Shown here: piece by piece, positions 1-5,374 of the stretch | Position numbering within the stretch: the stretch's first letter is position 1 | How the letters are laid out: each line of letters opens with the position of its first letter | Source: Burkholderiaceae bacterium | GTDB taxonomy: Bacteria; Pseudomonadota; Gammaproteobacteria; Burkholderiales; Burkholderiaceae | Reading direction: 5' to 3' | DNA: 5,374 nucleotides | Assembly: GCA_947470165.1 (NCBI GenBank) | Contig: CANISN010000133.1 | Span: 1 to 5,374, forward strand | Notes under the pieces: generated by a model | Database searches by the model: none | What the model was told of the DNA's origin: nothing | The model's input: the letters and a program-made list of their open reading frames with translations, nothing else | Program-made: the position numbers and the translations under genes

Positions 1-930
1 AGCAGCCAGGGCTGCAATCACTGTCTTGCCGCTACCAACATCACCTTGTAGTAAGCGGTTCATCGGAAAGCTATTGAATAAATCTTGACCGATCTCTAAC
101 CAGACTCGCTCTTGAGCACCCGTTAGCTCGAAAGGCAATATCTTGAGTAGACCCTCCTCAATACTTCCATTTGTCTTGCTTATTTTTTGATCACTCACAA
201 AACTAGGGGCTCGTCTTTCCCTGCGAATAGCATGTGCCAGTTTTAAAGAAATTTGCTGGGCAAGTAATTCCTCAAACTGCACACGACGCCAGGCAGGATG
301 GGTGCGCTCAAGTAGTGACTGGGTATTGGCATCAGCAGACGGCTGGTGTAAGTAAGTAATTGCATCATGCAGCGGTGGCCAATCATTGCTTGGCAAAATT
401 TCCTTCATGAGTTTGAGCGGTAAAAACTCTGCCAAGCTTTCTTTCAGCGTGGCATCGCGTAAAGCTTGAAGAACTGCTTTCCGAATAATGGTTTGCGAGA
501 CACCAGCGCTAGCGGGGTATACCGGTGTCAAGCTAGTAGATAACGGCGCTTCTGGTGCAATGGCACGGACCGTAGGGTGAACCATCTCTGCGCCTTGATA
601 ACCCTCTCGGACTTCCCCACGAACACGCACATGGCTAGCAACTGCCATTTGCTTTTGCTGGCTAGGGTAAAAATTCAGAAAACGAAGTTGAAGTGAGGCG
701 GTCTCATCTTCAATTGTGACAAGGAGCTGCCTTCTAGGGCGAAATAAGACCTGACTCCGAATCACCACGCCCTGCGTCTGAATGGAATGGAATCTTCCAA
801 GTCCCAGAGCCTCCTCTATGGTGAAAAGCTCAGTCTCATCTTCGTAACGGGAAGGCAGGTGCAAAGCAAGTGCCATAGGGCTGTTTAAACCCATCTTTTC
901 GAGTGCAGTTGGCGGTCGCTTAGTTGTCAT
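1..930 (-). CDS. recG: RecG, ATP-dependent DNA helicase (5' part; C-terminal half off the left edge)
   Basis: RecG is a superfamily 2 double-stranded DNA translocase that remodels stalled replication forks, drives branch migration of Holliday junctions and unwinds R-loops and D-loops. The frame is open from the ATG at 930-928 to the window edge, giving 310 codons. Visible landmarks are HLPSRYEDET (residues 24-33), the wedge-domain OB-fold with RFLNF (83-87) and YQGAEMVHP (111-119), LTPVYPASAGVSQ (134-146), HPAWRR (211-216), the helicase Q-motif-like LPFELTGAQ (265-273), and Walker A GDVGSGKT (296-303) with the ATP-binding lysine at 302. The DExx box and helicase C-terminal domain lie off the left edge; the full protein is usually about 690 residues. 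The ATG is the first one in the open frame, with a weak GGA about 8 nt upstream. The only other upstream candidates are TTG codons. The N-terminus is about 15 residues shorter before RYED than E. coli RecG. It is divergent from queA across 30 bp. Confidence 0.96.
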   Translation of the reverse strand, partial: MTTKRPPTALEKMGLNSPMALALHLPSRYEDETELFTIEEALGLGRFHSIQTQGVVIRSQVLFRPRRQLLVTIEDETASLQLRFLNFYPSQQKQMAVASHVRVRGEVREGYQGAEMVHPTVRAIAPEAPLSTSLTPVYPASAGVSQTIIRKAVLQALRDATLKESLAEFLPLKLMKEILPSNDWPPLHDAITYLHQPSADANTQSLLERTHPAWRRVQFEELLAQQISLKLAHAIRRERRAPSFVSDQKISKTNGSIEEGLLKILPFELTGAQERVWLEIGQDLFNSFPMNRLLQGDVGSGKTVIAALAA

Positions 931-960
931 CGTTAAAATCCAATACCTGATGGTAATGCT
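931..960. promoter_or_regulatory. 30-bp divergent gap between recG and queA starts
   Basis: Only 30 bp separate the two divergent ATG codons, so at least part of each promoter must lie inside the opposite gene's first codons. On the plus strand TAAAAT (934-939) resembles a -10 box. The best upstream partner, TTGGCG (909-914, within recG), is 19 bp away, which is longer than ideal. I see no convincing sigma-70 promoter for recG on the minus strand. There is no room for a preQ1 riboswitch ahead of queA unless it overlaps recG, and I see none. The gap itself is certain; the promoter assignment is weak. Confidence 0.35.
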
Positions 961-3161
<2,201 letters not shown>

Positions 3162-3204
3162 TAACCCCAAGATAGTAAATCAGCCCTCAAAGCCCCATAC
3201 AGTT

Positions 3205-3210
3205 TAGAAT
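3205..3210 (+). promoter_or_regulatory. Possible -10 box (TAGAAT) for yajC-secD
   Basis: TAGAAT differs from the TATAAT consensus at one position and is followed by a GC-rich stretch (TGCGGG) where a discriminator and start site would lie. This would give a 5' untranslated leader of roughly 80 nt before yajC. No good -35 hexamer (TTGACA-like) sits 16-18 bp upstream, and there is no extended TGn motif. It is therefore a tentative internal promoter; readthrough from queA-tgt could be the only source of transcription. Confidence 0.3.
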
Positions 3211-3221
3211 TGCGGGTTTAC

Positions 3222-3239
3222 GGCTTTGCATCAAAAGCC
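3222..3239. repeat. Inverted repeat GGCTTT/AAAGCC (6-bp stem, 6-nt loop)
   Basis: GGCTTT at 3222-3227 is perfectly complementary to AAAGCC at 3234-3239, leaving a six-base loop GCATCA. It lies in the tgt-yajC gap. No T-run follows on the plus strand, and only short T-rich sequence precedes it on the minus strand, so it is not a convincing intrinsic terminator. It could form a small hairpin in the yajC leader or be chance. Confidence 0.35.
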
Positions 3240-3244
3240 TAAAA

Positions 3245-3271
3245 CTGAAGCAGTTTCCTGAAGCGGTTTTC
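3245..3271. repeat. Imperfect tandem duplication in the yajC leader
   Basis: CTGAAGCAGTTTC (3245-3257) is followed directly by CTGAAGCGGTTTTC (3258-3271). The copies differ by one A/G substitution and one extra T. The region also contains overlapping inverted repeats: AAACTG (3242-3247) with CAGTTT (3251-3256), and CAGTT (3251-3255) with AACTG (3272-3276). These could form mutually exclusive hairpins ahead of the yajC ribosome binding site. The repeat is directly visible; any function is unknown. Confidence 0.5.
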
Positions 3272-3285
3272 AACTGGTAATTAAT

Positions 3286-3290
3286 GGAGG
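3286..3290 (+). promoter_or_regulatory. Strong Shine-Dalgarno GGAGG for yajC
   Basis: GGAGG sits 6 nt before the ATG at 3297 and is the best ribosome binding site in the window. It fixes the yajC start. By contrast, the queA, tgt and secD starts have weak or no such motif, so yajC probably has efficient independent initiation. Confidence 0.85.
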
Positions 3291-3296
3291 TTTTGT

Positions 3297-3623
3297 ATGT
3301 GGATTAGTAACGCTTTTGCCCAGGCTCCAGCCGCGGGTGCAGATTCTGGTGGCTTGATGAGCTTCCTGCCATTGGTTTTGATGTTTGCAGTTTTGTATTT
3401 CATCATGATTCGCCCACAAATGAAGCGTCAAAAAGAAACCAAAGCCATGCTTGAAGCTTTAGCAGTTGGCGATGAAGTGGTGACAGTTGGCGGCATCATG
3501 GGCAAAGTAACGGCACTGAAAGATGTGGTGGTCACAGTTGAAATTTCAGCTGGTACTGAAGTGCAATTACAAAAAGGTGCTATCACTAATGTATTGCCAA
3601 AAGGCTCACTGAAGTCTGCTTAA
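3297..3623 (+). CDS. yajC: YajC, Sec translocon accessory membrane protein
   Basis: YajC is a small inner-membrane protein that associates with SecD and SecF, and thereby with SecYEG and YidC; it is not essential in E. coli. The product is 108 residues, the usual family length (E. coli 110). After a short periplasm-facing N-terminus rich in Ala and Gly (1-20), it has one hydrophobic transmembrane segment at about residues 21-38 (FLPLVLMFAVLYFIMI). This is followed by the family signature IRPQMKRQKE (38-47) and a cytoplasmic domain with LAVGDEVVTVGGIMGKV (55-71) and a C-terminal VQLQKGAITNVLPKG (89-103). The start is set by GGAGG 6 nt upstream. It lies 135 bp after tgt and 12 bp before secD, so it is very likely cotranscribed with secD. 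Confidence 0.97.
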   Translation: MWISNAFAQAPAAGADSGGLMSFLPLVLMFAVLYFIMIRPQMKRQKETKAMLEALAVGDEVVTVGGIMGKVTALKDVVVTVEISAGTEVQLQKGAITNVLPKGSLKSA

Positions 3624-3635
3624 AAGTATCTCAAT

Positions 3636-5374
3636 ATGAATCGCTACCCTCTCTGGAAATACATAGTCATTCTGATTGCTTTATTGATCGGAGCGCTATA
3701 TTCACTTCCCAATTTCTTCGGAGAGGCTCCAGCAGTTCAAGTCTCATCCGCCAAGCCAACCATTAAGGTTGATTTGGCGACGCAGTCCCGAGTCGAAAAA
3801 ATTCTGGCTGACGATAGCATCAGTAACACTGGCATCTTCTTTGAATCTACCGGTAACGTAGGTTCAATCAAAATTCGTTTTAGCAACACTGATATTCAAT
3901 TACGTGCTCGCGATCTAATACAACAAAAGTTGAACATTGATCAAAGCGAGCCTAATTTCACAGTAGCATTAAATCTACTCTCCAATACACCGGGCTGGTT
4001 GAGCGCACTAAATGCACTGCCGATGCCCCTAGGCCTTGACTTACGAGGCGGCGTTTACTTCTTACTGCAAGTTGACATGAAGGGTGCCGTTCAAAAGAAA
4101 GTAACTTCTTTAGCAACGGATATTCGCAGCCAATTGCGTGATAAATCTATTCGCCAACAAGGTATTGAGCGCGGACCAGATAGCATTACGCTGACTTTCG
4201 GCAGCACTGAAGAAGCTGAAAAAGCGCGTTCAGTATTAATGATCAGTCAGCCTGAATTGATTTGGCAAGTTAAACCTACCGGCCTTTCTCCAAAACTAGT
4301 GGGTGAGTTCAAACCCACTGCCTTGAAAGAAATTCAAGACAGTGCAGTTAAACAAAATATCGTCACTCTTAATAAACGCGTAAATGAATTAGCCGTTAAA
4401 GAGCCAGTGATCCAGCAACAAGGTGCAGAACGTATTGTGGTGCAGTTACCAGGCGTTCAAGATACCGCGCGTGCGAAAGACATTATTGGTCGTACCGCAA
4501 CTCTGGAGTCCAGACTAGCGGATCCGATCGTCTCAACGATTGCGGTTGGCGAGACCCCTCCTCCGGGTATGGATGTATTCCGCTTTGGTGAAAACCGCCA
4601 GGGGGTATTCAAAAAGTCGGTCATCTTTAGCGGTGATCGCATTACCGATGCGAGCGCTGGCTTTGATCAAAATCAGCGCCCTGCAGTGAATATCTCATTA
4701 GATTCTGCAGGCGGACGCGTGATGCAAGAAATTACCCGTGAAAATATTGGCAAGCCAATGGGTATGATTTTATTTGAAAAAGGTAAGGGAGAAGTTCTTA
4801 CCATCGCTACTATTCAAGGTGAATTCGGCTCTAAGTTTCAGATTACCGGACAGCCAACTACCGAGAGTGCAAATGACTTGGCACTCTTGTTGCGTGCAGG
4901 CTCTTTAGCAGCTCCAATGGAAATCATTGAAGAGCGCACTATTGGACCCAGCCTTGGCGCAGAAAATATTGAGAAGGGCTTTACGTCACTCATTATTGGT
5001 TTTGCAGCAATCTCTGTCTTCATGATCGCTTACTACCTCTTGTTTGGCACCTTCTCTGTAGTTGCTTTAGCAGTGAACTTGCTGCTCTTGATTTCAGTGC
5101 TGTCGATGCTACAAGCCACCTTAACTCTGCCAGGCATTGCTGCGATGGCATTAGCACTAGGCATGGCGATTGACTCTAACGTATTAATTAACGAACGTAT
5201 TCGAGAAGAGCTACGTAACGGTGCAGCCCCACAAACTGCAATTGCTGTTGGCTTTGATAAAGCTTGGGCAACTATCTTGGATTCGAATGTCACCACCTTA
5301 ATTGCTGGTCTTGCCTTTCTGGCATTTGGCTCTGGCCCAATTAAAGGCTTTGCAGTAGTTCATTGCTTAGGTAT
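3636..5374 (+). CDS. secD: SecD, protein translocase subunit (3' end off the right edge)
   Basis: SecD pairs with SecF in the inner membrane and uses the proton-motive force to help pull preproteins through SecYEG on the periplasmic side. The frame is open from 3636 to the edge, giving 579 codons. The usual length is about 615-620, so some 40 residues including most of TM6 are missing. Visible parts are TM1 (about 9-25), LGLDLRGG (132-139), the large periplasmic P1 domain containing RVNELAVKEPVIQQQG (248-263) and IVVQLPGVQDTARAK (267-281), then LLLRAGSLAAPMEIIEERTIG (from 417), TM2 (about 449-470), TM3 (472-492), TM4 (495-517) and TM5 (about 552-568). Asp513 in AIDSNVLINERI corresponds to E. 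coli Asp519, implicated in proton transport. An in-frame TAA at 3621 (the yajC stop) means the ATG at 3636 is the first possible ATG. Its Shine-Dalgarno is weak, so coupling to yajC is likely. secF should follow. Confidence 0.98.
   Translation, partial: MNRYPLWKYIVILIALLIGALYSLPNFFGEAPAVQVSSAKPTIKVDLATQSRVEKILADDSISNTGIFFESTGNVGSIKIRFSNTDIQLRARDLIQQKLNIDQSEPNFTVALNLLSNTPGWLSALNALPMPLGLDLRGGVYFLLQVDMKGAVQKKVTSLATDIRSQLRDKSIRQQGIERGPDSITLTFGSTEEAEKARSVLMISQPELIWQVKPTGLSPKLVGEFKPTALKEIQDSAVKQNIVTLNKRVNELAVKEPVIQQQGAERIVVQLPGVQDTARAKDIIGRTATLESRLADPIVSTIAVGETPPPGMDVFRFGENRQGVFKKSVIFSGDRITDASAGFDQNQRPAVNISLDSAGGRVMQEITRENIGKPMGMILFEKGKGEVLTIATIQGEFGSKFQITGQPTTESANDLALLLRAGSLAAPMEIIEERTIGPSLGAENIEKGFTSLIIGFAAISVFMIAYYLLFGTFSVVALAVNLLLLISVLSMLQATLTLPGIAAMALALGMAIDSNVLINERIREELRNGAAPQTAIAVGFDKAWATILDSNVTTLIAGLAFLAFGSGPIKGFAVVHCLG

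Noticed and set aside
880..960. preQ1 riboswitch upstream of queA
   Set aside because: The gap is 30 bp, and I could not recognise the preQ1 aptamer hairpin and A-rich tail in it or in the adjacent recG codons. These switches usually control preQ1 synthesis or transport genes.
3222..3239. Hairpin after tgt as an intrinsic terminator
   Set aside because: The stem is only 6 bp, moderately GC, and is not followed by a T-run in either direction.
3284..3307. Seven-codon ATG...TAG frame overlapping the yajC ribosome binding site and start
   Set aside because: It begins inside the Shine-Dalgarno of yajC, has no ribosome binding site of its own and is too short to separate from chance.
4457..5296. 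Three minus-strand frames (4457-4642, 4838-5023, 5033-5296) opposite secD
   Set aside because: All are antisense to well-conserved secD codons and have low-complexity, family-less translations.

Overview
This is an ordinary, gene-dense bacterial chromosome segment carrying five recognisable housekeeping genes. Two of them run off the edges. I see no mobile element, CRISPR array, RNA gene or undescribed system. Gene content and order (divergent recG | queA-tgt-yajC-secD) and the protein sequences point to a proteobacterium. The SecD, YajC and RecG wording (for example the SecD start MNRYPLWKY and YajC start MWISNAFAQ) fits Betaproteobacteria of the Burkholderiales. The moderate-to-low GC, unlike Ralstonia or Burkholderia, suggests a freshwater Polynucleobacter-like lineage. 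That placement is inference from memory, not a database result.

Layout: positions 1-930 (minus strand) hold the first 310 codons of recG, the replication-fork and branch-migration helicase, cut by the left edge just after its Walker A motif. Only 30 bp separate its start from that of queA on the plus strand. queA (961-2007) and tgt (2004-3161) share an ATGA stop/start overlap. They encode two enzymes of queuosine tRNA modification: Tgt inserts preQ1 into the anticodon wobble position, and QueA then adds the epoxycyclopentanediol ring from S-adenosylmethionine. A 135-bp gap follows. It contains a possible -10 box, small inverted repeats, an imperfect tandem repeat and a strong Shine-Dalgarno. 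Then come yajC (3297-3623) and, 12 bp later, secD (3636 to the right edge, 579 codons seen), which encode accessory inner-membrane subunits of the Sec translocon.

The order queA-tgt-yajC-secD(-secF) is a classical proteobacterial arrangement, also found in E. coli. secF would be expected just beyond the right edge. The modification genes and the secretion genes have no obvious functional link. The 135-bp gap suggests that yajC-secD may also have its own promoter. No stretch longer than 300 bases lacks a gene.
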